The position numbers were made by a program, and so were the translations under genes. Below are positions 25,947 to 40,498 of a stretch of 64,000 bases of DNA, in pieces; position 1 is the first letter of the stretch, and each line of letters starts with the position of its first letter. The notes under the pieces were generated by a model. The model saw only the letters and a list, made by a program, of their open reading frames with translations, was not told the origin of the DNA and did no database searches. This stretch comes from Prosapia bicincta. Lineage: Eukaryota; Arthropoda; Insecta; Hemiptera; Cercopidae. The stretch covers positions 216,004,944-216,068,943 of the forward strand of contig JBAIZL010000001.1 in NCBI GenBank assembly GCA_036971475.1, given 5' to 3'.

Positions 25947-28835
25947 TATAACCTCCTTATTCCTCTTATATGTCGTTCCTTGTGATTATTTAAGACCGCC
26001 ATAGAGAGCACTACTCCAGGTACGCAACACACATATGATACAATCATCTCATCTATAACCTCCTTATTCCTCTTATATGTCCTTCCTTGTGCTTATTTAA
26101 GACCGCCATAGAGAGCACTACTCCAGGTACGCAACACACATATGATACAATCATCTCATCTATAACCTCCTTATTCCTCGTATATGTCGTTCCTTGTGCT
26201 TATTTAGGACTGCCATAGAGAGCACTACTCCAGGTACGCAACACACATATGATACAATCATCTCATCTATAACCTCCTTATTCCTCGTATATGTCGTTCC
26301 TTGTGCTTATTTAAGACCGCCATAGAGAGCACTACTCCAGGTACGCAACACACATATGATACAATCATCTCATCTATAACCTCCTTATTCCTCGTATATG
26401 TCGTTCCTTGTGCTTATTTAAGACCGCCATAGAGAGCACTAATCCAGGTACGCAACACACATATGATACAATCATCTCATCTATAACCTCCTTATTCCTC
26501 TTATATGTCCTTCCTTGTGCTTATTTAAGACTGCCATAGAGAGCACTACTCCAGGTACGCAACACACATATGATACAATCATCTCGTCTATAACCTCCTT
26601 ATTCCTCGTATATGTCCTTGCTTGTGCTTATTTAAGACCGCCATAGAGAGCACTACTCCAGGTACGCAACACACATATGATACAATCATCTCATCTATAA
26701 CCTCCTTATTCCTCGTATATGTCATTCCTTGTGCTTATTTAAGACCGCCATAGAGAGCACTACTCCAGGTACGCAACACACATATGATACAATCATCTCA
26801 TCTATAACCTCCTTATTCCTCGTATATGTCGTTCCTTGTGCTTATTTAAGACCGCCATAGAGAGCACTACTCCAGGTACGCAACACACATATGATACAAT
26901 CATCTCATCTATAACCTCCTTATTCCTCGTATATGTCGTTCCTTGTGCTTATTTAAGACCGCCATAGAGAGCACTACTCCAGGTACGCAACACACATATG
27001 ATACAATCATCTCATCTATAACCTCCTTATTCCTCGTATATGTCGTTCCTTGTGCTTATTTAAAACCGCCATAGAGAGCACTACTCCAGGTACGCAACAC
27101 ACATATGATACAATCATCTCATCTATAACCTCCTTATTCCTCGTATATGTCCTTGCTTGTGCTTATTTAAGACCGCCATAGAGAGCACTACTCCAGGTAC
27201 GCAACACACATATGATACAATCATCTCATCTATAACCTCCTTATTCCTCGTATATGTCCTTCCTTGTGCTTATTTAAGACTGCCATAGAGAGCACTACTC
27301 CAGGTACGCAACACACATATGATACAATCATCTCATCTATAACCTCCTTATTCCTCGTATATGTCCTTGCTTGTGCTTATTTAAGACCGCCATAGAGAGC
27401 ACTACTCCAGGTACGCAACACACATATGATACAATCATCTCATCTATAACCTCCTTATTCCTCGTATATGTCCTTCCTTGTGCTTATTTAAGACCGCCAT
27501 AGAGAGCACTACTCCAGGTACGCAACACACATATGATACAATCATCTCATCTATAACCTCCTTATTCCTCGTATATGTCCTTGCTTGTGCTTATTTAAGA
27601 CCGCCATAGAGAGCACTACTCCAGGTACGCAACACACATATGATACAATCATCTCATCTATAACCTCCTTATTCCTCTTATATGTCCTTCCTTGTGCTTA
27701 TTTAAGACCGCCATAGAGAGCACTACTCCAGGTACGCAACACACATATGATACAATCATCTCATCTATAACCTCCTTATTCCTCGTATATGTCCTTCCTT
27801 GTGCTTATTTAAGACCGCCATAGAGAGCACTACTCCAGGTACGCAACACACATATGATACAATCATCTCATCTATAACCTCCTTATTCCTCGTATATGTC
27901 CTTGCTTGTGCTTATTTAAGACCGCCATAGAGAGCACTACTCCAGGTACGCAACACACATATGATACAATCATCTCATCTATAACCTCCTTATTCCACTT
28001 ATATGTCCTTCCTTGTGCTTATTTAAGACCGCCATAGAGAGCACTACTCCAGGTACGCAACACACATATGATACAATCATCTCATCTATAACCTCCTTAT
28101 TCCTCGTATATGTCCTTGCTTGTGCTTATTTAAGACCGCCATAGAGAGCACTACTCCAGGTACGCAACACACATATGATACAATCATCTCATCTATAACC
28201 TCCTTATTCCTCTTATATGTCCTTCCTTGTGCTTATTTAAGACCGCCATAGAGAGCACTACTCCAGGTACGCAACACACATATGATGCAATCATCTCATC
28301 TATAACCTCCTTATTCCTCGTATATGTCCTTGCTTGTGCTTATTTAAGACCGCCATAGAGAGCACTACTCCAGGTACGCAACACACATATGATACAATCA
28401 TCTCATCTATAACCTCCTTATTCCTCTTATATGTCCTTCCTTGTGCTTATTTAAGACCGCCATAGAGAGCACTACTCCAGGTACGCAACACACATATGAT
28501 GCAATCATCTCATCTATAACCTCCTTATTCCTCGTATATGTCCTTGCTTGTGCTTATTTAAGACCGCCATAGAGAGCACTACTCCAGGTACGCAACACAC
28601 ATATGATACAATCATCTCATCTATAACCTCCTTATTCCTCTTATATGTCCTTCCTTGTGCTTATTTAAGACCGCCATAGAGAGCACTTCTCCAGGTACGC
28701 AACACACATATGATACAATCATCTCATCTATAACCTCCTTATTCCTCGTATATGTCCTTCCTTGTGCTTATTTAAGACTGCCATAGAGAGCACTACTCCA
28801 GGTACGCAACACACATATGATACAATCATCTCATC
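25947..28835. repeat. Sat107 higher-order repeat, copy C (27 monomers)
   Basis: Same marker order again: ttaggactgcc at 26,204, atctcgtctat at 26,581, gatgcaatc at 28,284 and 28,498, and cacttctcc near 28,684. It lacks one monomer relative to A, where two adjacent gcttgtgc-type monomers are single here. Length 2,889 bp, 27 x 107. Confidence 0.93.
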
Positions 28836-29591
28836 TATAACCTCCTTATTCCTCGTATATGTCCTTGCTTGTGCTTATTTAAGACCGCCATAGAGAGCAC
28901 TACTCCAGGTACGCAACACACATATGATACAATCATCTCATCTATAACCTCCTTATTCCTCGTATATGTCCTTCCTTGTGCTTATTTAAGACCGCCATAG
29001 AGAGCACTACTCCAGGTACGCAACACACATATGATACAATCATCTCATCTATAACCTCCTTATTCCTCGTATATGTCCTTCCTTGTGCTTATTTAAGACC
29101 GCCATAGAGAGCACTACTCCAGGTACGCAACACACATATGATACAATCATCTCATCTATAACCTCCTTATTCCTCGTATATGTCCTTCCTTGTGCTTATT
29201 TAAGACCGCCATAGAGAGCACTACTCCAGGTACGCAACACACATATGATACAATCATCTCATCTATAACCTCCTTATTCCTCTTATATGTCCTTCCTTGT
29301 GCTTATTTAAGACCGCCATAGAGAGCACTACTCCAGGTACGCAACACACATATGATACAATCATCTCATCTATAACCTCCTTATTCCTCGTATATGTCCT
29401 TGCTTGTGCTTATTTAAGACCGCCATAGAGAGCACTACTCCAGGTACGCAACACACATATGATACAATCATCTCATCTATAACCTCCTTATTCCTCGTAT
29501 ATGTCCTTCCTTGTGCTTATTTAAGACCGCCATAGAGAGCACTACTCCAGGTACGCAACACACATATGATACAATCATCTCATCTATAACC

Positions 29592-30868
29592 TCCTTATTC
29601 CTCGTATATATCCTTCCTTGTGCTTATTTAAGACCGCCATAGAGAGCACTACTCCAGGTACGCAACACACATATGATACAATCATCTCATCTATAACCTC
29701 CTTATTCCTCGTATATATCCTTCCTTGTGCTTATTTAAGACCGCCATAGAGAGCACTACTCCAGGTACGCAACACACATATGATACAATCATCTCATCTA
29801 TAACCTCCTTATTCCTCGTATATGTCGTTCCTTGTGCTTATTTAAGACCGCCATAGAGAGCACTACTCCAGGTACGCAACACACATATGATACAATCATC
29901 TCATCTATAACCTCCTTATTCCTCGTATATATCCTTCCTTGTGCTTATTTAAGACCGCCATAGAGAGCACTACTCCAGGTACGCAACACACATATGATAC
30001 AATCATCTCATCTATAACCTCCTTATTCCTCGTATATATCCTTCCTTGTGCTTATTTAAGACCGCCATAGAGAGCACTACTCCAGGTACGCAACACACAT
30101 ATGATACAATCATCTCATCTATAACCTCCTTATTCCTCGTATATGTCCTTCCTTGTGCTTATTTAAGACCGCCATAGAGAGCACTACTCCAGGTACGCAA
30201 CACACATATGATACAATCATCTCATCTATAACCTCCTTATTCCTCGTATATATCCTTCCTTGTGCTTATTTAAGACCGCCATAGAGAGCACTACTCCAGG
30301 TACGCAACACACATATGATACAATCATCTCATCTATAACCTCCTTATTCCTCTTATATGTCCTTCCTTGTGCATATTTAAGACCGCCATAGAGAGCACTA
30401 CTCCAGGTACGCAACACACATATGATACAATCATCTCATCTATAACCTCCTTATTCCTCGTATATATCCTTCCTTGTGCTTATTTAAGACCGCCATAGAG
30501 AGCACTACTCCAGGTACGCAACACACATATGATACAATCATCTCATCTATAACCTCCTTATTCCTCGTATATATCCTTCCTTGTGCTTATTTAAGACCGC
30601 CATAGAGAGCACTACTCCAGGTACGCAACACACATATGATACAATCATCTCATCTATAACCTCCTTATTCCTCTTATATGTCCTTCCTTGTGCATATTTA
30701 AGACCGCCATAGAGAGCACTACTCCAGGTACGCAACACACATATGATACAATCATCTCATCTATAACCTCCTTATTCCTCGTATATGTCCTTCCTTGTGC
30801 TTATTTAAGACCGCCATAGAGAGCACTTCTCCAGGTACGCAACACACATATGATACAATCATCTCATC
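29592..30868. repeat. Sat107 zone with tatatatcc monomers and 321-bp trimers
   Basis: Several monomers read cgtatatatccttcc instead of cgtatatgtcc. A monomer with the private variant gtgcatattta lies at about 30,370 and again at 30,691, exactly 321 bp (three monomers) apart, with matching neighbours. Confidence 0.85.
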
Positions 30869-31083
30869 TATAACCTCCTTATTCCTCTTATATGTCCTTC
30901 CTTGTGCTTATTTAAGACCGCCATAGAGAGCACTACTCCAGGTACGCAACACACATATGATACAATCATCTCATCTATAACCTCCTTATTCCTCTTATAT
31001 GTCCTTCCTTGTGCTTATTTAAGACCGCCATAGAGAGCACTACTCCAGGTACGCAACACACATATGATACAATCATCTCATCT

Positions 31084-32366
31084 ATAACCTCCTTATTCCT
31101 CGTATATGTCCTTCCTTGTGCTTATTTAAGGCTGCCATAGAGATCACTAATCCAGGTACGCAACACACATATGATACAATCATCTCATCTATAACCTCCT
31201 TATTCCTCGTATATGTCCTTCCTTGTGCTTATTTAAGACCGCCATAGAGAGCACTACTCCAGGTACGCAACACACATATGATACAATCATCTCATCTATA
31301 ACCTCCTTATTCCTCTTATATGTCCTTCCTTGTGCTTATTTAAGACCGCCATAGAGAGCACTACTCCAGGTACGCAACACACATATGATACAATCATCTC
31401 ATCTATAACCTCCTTATTCCTCTTATATGTCCTTCCTTGTGCTTATTTAAGACTGCCATAGAGATCACTAATCCAGGTACGCAACACACATATGATACAA
31501 TCATCTCATCTATAACCTCCTTATTCCTCTTATATGTCCTTCCTTGTGCTTATTTAAGACTGCCATAGAGATCACTAATCCAGGTACGCAACACACATAT
31601 GATACAATCATCTCATCTATAACCTCCTTATTCCTCGTATATGTCCTTCCTTGTGCTTATTTAAGACCGCCATAGAGAGCACTACTCCAGGTACGCAACA
31701 CACATATGATACAATCATCTCATCTATAACCTCCTTATTCCTCTTATATGTCCTTCCTTGTGCTTATTTAAGACTGCCATAGAGATCACTAATCCAGGTA
31801 CGCAACACACATATGATACAATCATCTCATCTATAACCTCCTTATTCCTCGTATATGTCCTTCCTTGTGCTTATTTAAGACTGCCATAGAGATCACTAAT
31901 CCAGGTACGCAACACACATATGATACAATCATCTCATCTATAACCTCCTTATTCCTCGTATATGTCCTTCCTTGTGCTTATTTAAGACCGCCATAGAGAG
32001 CACTACTCCAGGTACGCAACACACATATGATACAATCATCTCATCTATAACCTCCTTATTCCTCTTATATGTCCTTCCTTGTGCTTATTTAAGACTGCCA
32101 TAGAGATCACTAATCCAGGTACGCAACACACATATGATACAATCATCTCATCTATAAAATCCTTATTCCTCGTATATGTCCTTCCTTGTGCTTATTTAAG
32201 ACTGCCATAGAGATCACTAATCCAGGTACGCAACACACATATAATACAATCATCTCATCTATAACCTCCTTATTCCTCGTATATGTCCTTCCTTGTGCTT
32301 ATTTAAGACTGCCATAGAGATCACTAATCCAGGTACGCAACACACATATGATACAATCATCTCATC
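31084..32366. repeat. Sat107 zone with gatcactaatcc monomers
   Basis: Eight monomers carry gactgccatagagatcacta or a close variant, ending in aatcc. They alternate with normal monomers mainly in a two-plus-one pattern: normal units lie at about 31,677 and 31,998, 321 bp apart. This is a trimeric higher-order unit distinct from neighbouring zones. Confidence 0.85.
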
Positions 32367-35300
32367 TATAACCTCCTTATTCATCGTATATGTCCTTCCT
32401 TGTGCTTATTTAAGACCGCCATAGAGAGCACTACTCCAGGTACGCAACACACATATGATACAATCATCTCATCTATAACCTCCTTATTCCTCGTATATGT
32501 CTTTCCTTGTGCTTATTTAAGACCGCCATAGAGAGCACTACTCCAGGTACGCAACACACATATGATACAATCATCTCATCTATAACCTCCTTATTCCTCG
32601 TATATGTCGTTCCTTGTGCTTATTTATGACCGCCATAGAGAGCACTACTCCAGGTACGCAACACACATATAATACAATCATCTCATCTATAACCTCCTTA
32701 CTCCTCTTATATGTCCTTCCTTGTGCTTATTTAAGACCGCCATAGAGAGCATTACTCCAGGTACGCAACACACATATGATACAATCATCACATCTATAAC
32801 CTCCTTATTCCTCGTATATGTCCTTCCTTGGGCTTATTTAAGACCGCCATAGAGAGCACTACTCCAGGTACGCAACACACATATGATACAATCATCTCAT
32901 CTATAACCTCCTTATTCCTCTTATATGTCCTTCCTCGGGCTTATTTAAGACCGCCATAGAGAGAACTACTCCAGGTACGCAACACACATATGATACAATC
33001 ATCTCATCTATAACCTCCTTATTCCTCGTATATGTCCATCCTTGTGCTTATTTAAGACCGCCATAGAGAGCACTACTCCATGTACGCAACACACATATGA
33101 TACAATCATCTCATCTATAACCTCCTTATTCCTCTTATATGTCCTTCCTTGTGCTTATTTAAGACCGCCATAGAGAGCACTACTCCAGGTACGCAACACA
33201 CATATGATACAATCATCTCATCTATAACCTCCTTATTCCTCTTATATGTCCTTCCTTGTGCTTATTTAAGACCGCCATAGAGAGCACTACTTCAGGAACG
33301 CAACACACATATGATACAATCATCTCATCTATAACCTCCTTATTCCTCTTATATGTCGTTCCTTGTGCTTATTTAAGACCGCCATAGAGAGCACTACTCC
33401 AGGTACGCAACACACATATGATACAATCATCTCATCTATAACCTCCTTATTCCTCGTATATGTCGTTCCTTGTGCTTATTTAAAACCGCCATAGAGAGCA
33501 CTACTCCAGGTACGCAACACACATATGATACAATCATCTCATCTATAACCTCCTTATTCCTCTTATATGTCGTTCCTTGTGCTTATTTAAGACTGCCATA
33601 GAGAGCACTACTCCAGGTACGCAACACACATATGATACAATCATCTCATCTATAACCTCCTTATTCCTCGTATATGTCCTTGCTTGTGCTTATTTAAGAC
33701 CGCCATAGAGAGCACTACTCCAGGTACGCAACACACATATGATACAATCATCTCATCTATAACCTCCTTATTCCTCGTATATGTCCTTGCTTGTGCTTAT
33801 TTAAGACCGCCATAGAGAGCACTACTCCAGGTACGCAACACACATATGATACAATCATCTCATCTATAACCTCCTTATTCCTCGTATATGTCCTTCCTTG
33901 TGCTTATTTAAGACCGCCATAGAGAGCACTACTCCAGGTACGCAACACACATATGATACAATCATCTCATCTATAACCTCCTTATTCCTCGTATATGTCC
34001 TTCCTTGTGCTTATTTAAGACCGCCATAGAGAGCACTACTCCAGGTACGCAACACACATATGATACAATCATCTCATCTATAACCTCCTTATTCCTCTTA
34101 TATGTCCTTCCTTGTGCTTATTTAAGACCGCCATAGAGAGCACTACTCCAGGTACGCAACACACATATGATACAATCATCTCATCTATAACCTCCTTATT
34201 CCTCGTATATGTCCTTGCTTGTGCTTATTTAAGACCGCCATAGAGAGCACTACTCCAGGTAGGCAACACACATATGATACAATCATCTCATCTATAACAT
34301 CCTTATTCCTCGTATATGTCGTTCCTTGTGCTTATTTAAGACCGCCATAGAGAGCACTACTCCAGGTACGCAACACACATATGATACAATCATCTCATCT
34401 ATAACCTCCTTATTCCTCGTATATGTCCTTCCTTGTGCTTATTTAAGACCGCCATAGAGAGCACTACTCCAGGTACGCAACACACATATGATACAATCAT
34501 CTCATCTATAACCTCCTTATTCCTCGTATATGTCCTTCCTTGTGCTTATTTAAGACCGCCATAGAGAGCACTACTCCAGGTACGCAACACACATATGATA
34601 CAATCATCTCATCTATAACCTCCTTATTCCTCGTATATGTCGTTCCTTGTGCTTATTTAAGACCGCCATAGAGAGCACTACTCCAGGTACGCAACACACA
34701 TATGATACAATCATCTCATCTATAACCTCCTTATTCCTCGTATATGTCCTTCCTTGTGCTTATTTAAGACCGCCATAGAGAGCACTACTCCAGGTACGCA
34801 ACACACATATGATACAATCATCTCATCTATAACCTCCTTATTCCTCTTATATGTCCTTCCTTGTGCTTATTTAAGACCGCCATAGAGAGCACTACTCCAG
34901 GTACGCAACACACATATGATACAATCATCTCATCTATAACCTCCTTATTCCTCTTATATGTCCTTCCTTGTCCTTATTTAAGACCGCCATAGAGAGCACT
35001 TCTCCAGGTACGCAACACACATATGATACAATCATCTCATCTATAACCTCCTTATTCCTCGTATATGTCCTTCCTTGTGCTTATTTAAGACCGCCATAGA
35101 GAGCACTACTTCAGGAACGCAACACACATATGATACAATCATCTCATCTATAACCTCCTTATTCCTCTTATATGTCCTTCCTTGTGCTTATTTAAGACCG
35201 CCATAGAGAGCACTACTCCAGGTACGCAACACACATATGATACAATCATCTCATCTATAACCTCCTTATTCCTCGTATATGTCGTTCCTTGTGCTTATTT

Positions 35301-38300
35301 AAAACCGCCATAGAGAGCACTACTCCAGGTACGCAACACACATATGATACAATCATCTCATCTATAACCTCCTTATTCCTCTTATATGTCCTTCCTTGTA
35401 CTTATTTAAGACCGCCATAGAGAGCACTACTCCAGGTACGCAACACACATATGATACAATCATCTCATCTATAACCTCCTTATTCCTCGTATATGTCCTT
35501 CCTTGTGCTTATTTAAGACCGCCATAGAGAGCACTACTTCAGGAACGCAACACACATATGATACAATCATCTCATCTATAACCTCCTTATTCCTCTTATA
35601 TGTCCTTCCTTGTGCTTATTTAAGACCGCCATAGAGAGCACTACTCCAGGTACGCAACACACATATGATACAATCATCTCATCTATAACCTCCTTATTCC
35701 TCTTATATGTCCTTCCTTGTGCTTATTTAAAACCGCCATAGAGAGCACTACTCCAGGTACGCAACACACATATGATACAATCATCTCATCTATAACCTCC
35801 TTATTCCTCGTATATGTCCTTCCTTGTGCTTATTTAAGACCGCCATAGAGAGCACTACTCCAGGTACGCAACACACATATGATACAATCATCTCATCTAT
35901 AACCTCCTTATTCCTCTTATATGTCCTTCCTTGTGCTTATTTAAAACCGCCATAGAGAGCACTACTCCAGGTACGCAACACACATATGATACAATCATCT
36001 CATCTATAACCTCCTTATTCCTCGTATATGTCCTTCCTTGTGCTTATTTAAGACCGCCATAGAGAGCACTACTCCAGGTACGCAACACACATATGATACA
36101 ATCATCTCATCTATAACCTCCTTATTCCTCGTATATGTCCTTCCTTGTGCTTATTTAAGACCGCCATAGAGAGCACTACTCCAGGTACGCAACACACATA
36201 TGATATAATCATCTATTCTATAACCTCCTTATTCCTCTTATATGTCCTTCCTTGTGCTTATTTAAAACCGCCATAGAGAGCACTACTCCAGGTACGCAAC
36301 ACACATATGATACAATCATCTCATCTATAGCCTCCTTATTCCTCTTATATGTCCTTCCTTGTGCTTATTTAAAACCGCCATAGAGAGCACTACTCCAGGT
36401 ACGCAACACACATATGATACAATCATCTCATCTATAACCTCCTTATTCCTCGTATATGTCCTTCCTTGTGCTTATTTAAGACCGCCATAGAGAGCACTAC
36501 TCCAGGTACGCAACACACATATGATACAATCATCTCATCTATAACCTCCTTATTCCTCGTATATGTCCTTCCTTGTGCTTATTTAAGACTGCCATAGAGA
36601 GCACTACTCCAGGTACGCAACACACATATGATACAATCATCTCATCTATAACCTCCTTATTCCTCGTATATGTCCTTGCTTGTGCTCTTTTAAGACCGCC
36701 ATAGAGAGCACTACTCCAGGTACGCAACACACATATGATACAATCATCTCATCTATAACCTCCTTATTCCTCGTATATGTCCTTCCTTGTGCTTATTTAA
36801 GACCGCCATAGAGAGCACTACTCCAGGTACGCAACACACATATGATACAATCATCTCATCTATAACCTCCTTATTCCTCGTATATGTCCTTGCTTGTGCT
36901 TATTTAAGACCGCCATAGAGAGCACTACTCCAGGTGCGCAACACACATATGATACAATCATCTCATCTATAACCTCCTTATTCCTCTTATATGTCCTTCC
37001 TTGTGCTTATTTAAGACCGCCATAGAGAGCACTAATCCAGGTACGGAACACACATATGATACAATCATCTCATCTATAACCTCCTTATTCCTCGTATATG
37101 TCCTTCCTTGTGCTTATTTAAGACCGCCATAGAGAGCACTACTCCAGGTACGCAACACACATATGATACAATCATCTCATCTATAACCTCCTTATTCCTC
37201 TTATATGTCCTTGCTTGTGCTTATTTAAGACCGCCATAGAGAGCACTACTCCAGGTACGCAACACACATATGATACAATCATCTCATCTATAACCTCCTT
37301 ATTCCTCGTATATGTCCTTGCTTGTGCTTATTTAAGACCGCCATAGAGAGCACTACTCCAGGTACGCAACACACATATGATACAATCATCTCATCTATAA
37401 CCTCCTTATTCCTCTTATATGTCCTTCCTTGTGCTTATTTAAGACCGCCATAGAGAGCACTACTCCAGGTACGCAACACACATATGATACAATCATCTCA
37501 TCTATAACCTCCTTATTCCTCTTATATGTCCTTCCTTGTGCTTATTTAAGACCGCCATAGAGAGCACTACTCCAGGTACGCAACACACATATGATACAAT
37601 CATCTCATCTATAACCTCCTTATTCCTCGTATATGTCCTTCCTTGTGCTTATTTAAGACCGCCATAGAGAGCACTACTCCAGGTACGCAACACACATATG
37701 ATACAATCATCTCATCTATAACCTCCTTATTCCTCGTATATGTCCTTCCTTGTGCTTATTTAAGACCGCCATAGAGAGCACTACTCCAGGTACGCAACAC
37801 ACATATGATACAATCATCTCATCTATAACCTCCTTATTCCTCTTATATGTCCTTCCTTGTGCTTATTTAAGACCGCCATAGAGAGCACTACTCCAGGTAC
37901 GCAACACACATATGATACAATCATCTCATCTATAACCTCCTTATTCCTCGTATATGTCCTTGCTTGTGCTTATTTAAGACCGCCATAGAGAGCACTACTC
38001 CAGGTACGCAACACACATATGATACAATCATCTCATCTATAACCTCCTTATTCCTCTTATATGTCCTTCCTTGTGCTTATTTAAGACCGCCATAGAGAGC
38101 ACTAATCCAGGTACGCAACACACATATGATACAATCATCTCATCTATAACCTCCTTATTCCTCGTATATGTCCTTCCTTGTGCTTATTTAAGACCGCCAT
38201 AGAGAGCACTACTCCAGGTACGCAACACACATATGATACAATCATCTCATCTATAACCTCCTTATTCCTCGTATATGTCCTTCCTTGTGCTTATTTAAGA

Positions 38301-38358
38301 CCGCCATAGAGAGCACTACTCCAGGTACGCAACACACATATGATACAATCATCTCATC

Positions 38359-40498
38359 TATAACCTCCTTATTCCTCGTATATGTCCTTGCTTGTGCTTA
38401 TTTAAGACCGCCATAGAGAGCACTACTCCAGGTACGCAACACACATATGATACAATCATCTCATCTATAACCTCCTTATTCCTCGTATATGTCCTTGCTT
38501 GTGCTTATTTAAGACCGCCATAGAGAGCACTACTCCAGGTACGCAACACACATATGATACAATCATCTCATCTATAACCTCCTTATTCCTCTTATATGTC
38601 CTTCCTTGTGCTTATTTAAGACCGCCATAGAGAGCACTACTCCAGGTACGCAACACACATATGATACAATCATCTCATCTATAACCTCCTTATTCCTCGT
38701 ATATGTCCTTGCTTGTGCTTATTTAAGACCGCCATAGAGAGCACTACTCCAGGTACGCAACACACATATGATACAATCATCTCATCTATAACCTCCTTAT
38801 TCCTCGTATATGTCCTTCCTTGTGCTTATTTAAGACCGCCATAGAGAGCACTACTCCAGGTACGCAACACACATATGATACAATCATCTCATCTATAACC
38901 TCCTTATTCCTCGTATATGTCCTTGCTTGTGCTTATTTAAGACCGCCATAGAGAGCACTACTCCAGGTACGCAACACACATATGATACAATCATCTCATC
39001 TATAACCTCCTTATTCCTCGTATATGTCCTTCCTTGTGCTTATTTAAGACCGCCATAGAGAGCACTACTCCAGGTACGCAACACACATATGATACAATCA
39101 TCTCATCTATAACCTCCTTATTCCTCGTATATGTCCTTGCTTGTGCTTATTTAAGACCGCCATAGAGAGCACTACTCCAGGTACGCAACACACATATGAT
39201 ACAATCATCTCATCTATAACCTCCTTATTCCTCGTATATGTCCTTGCTTGTGCTTATTTAAGACCGCCATAGAGAGCACTACTCCAGGTACGCAACACAC
39301 ATATGATACAATCATCTCATCTATAACCTCCTTATTCCTCGTATATGTCCTTCCTTGTGCTTATTTAAGACCGCCATAGAGAGCACTACTCCAGGTACGC
39401 AACACACATATGATACAATCATCTCATCTATAACCTCCTTATTCCTCGTATATGTCCTTGCTTGTGCTTATTTAAGACCGCCATAGAGAGCACTACTCCA
39501 GGTACGCAACACACATATGATACAATCATCTCATCTATAACCTCCTTATTCCTCGTATATGTCCTTGCTTGTGCTTATTTAAGACCGCCATAGAGAGCAC
39601 TACTCCAGGTACGCAACACACATATGATACAATCATCTCATCTATAACCTCCTTATTCCTCTTATATGTCCTTCCTTGTGCTTATTTAAGACCGCCATAG
39701 AGAGCACTACTCCAGGTACGCAACACACATATGATACAATCATCTCATCTATAACCTCCTTATTCCTCGTATATGTCCTTGCTTGTGCTTATTTAAGACC
39801 GCCATAGAGAGCACTACTCCAGGTACGCAACACACATATGATACAATCATCTCATCTATAACCTCCTTATTCCTCGTATATGTCCTTCCTTGTGCTTATT
39901 TAAGACCGCCATAGAGAGCACTACTCCAGGTACGCAACACACATATGATACAATCATCTCATCTATAACCTCCTTATTCCTCGTATATGTCCTTCCTTGT
40001 GCTTATTTAAGACCGCCATAGAGAGCACTACTCCAGGTACGCAACACACATATGATACAATCATCTCATCTATAACCTCCTTATTCCTCGTATATGTCCT
40101 TCCTTGTGCTTATTTAAGACCGCCATAGAGAGCACTACTCCAGGTACGCAACACACATATGATACAATCATCTCATCTATAACCTCCTTATTCCTCGTAT
40201 ATGTCCTTGCTTGTGCTTATTTAAGACCGCCATAGAGAGCACTACTCCAGGTACGCAACACACATATGATACAATCATCTCATCTATAACCTCCTTATTC
40301 CTCGTATATGTCCTTGCTTGTGCTTATTTAAGACCGCCATAGAGAGCACTACTCCAGGTACGCAACACACATATGATACAATCATCTCATCTATAACCTC
40401 CTTATTCCTCGTATATGTCCTTGCTTGTGCTTATTTAAGACCGCCATAGAGAGCACTACTCCAGGTACGCAACACACATATGATACAATCATCTCATC
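38359..40498. repeat. Sat107 probable 10-monomer higher-order repeat, two copies
   Basis: Scoring monomers by ccttg/gcttg and cctct/cctcg, the ten units from 38,359 and the ten from 39,429 agree at eight of ten positions (lag 1,070 bp). A weaker lag-10 match precedes it: cactaatcc occurs at 37,031 and 38,101. Confidence 0.6.

Noticed and set aside
18670..36730. Repeated 63-codon minus-strand open frames (18,670, 30,226, 30,547, 36,539)
   Set aside because: They span two satellite monomers and appear only where a private substitution removes a stop. 107 is not a multiple of 3, so no frame persists. They are artefacts.
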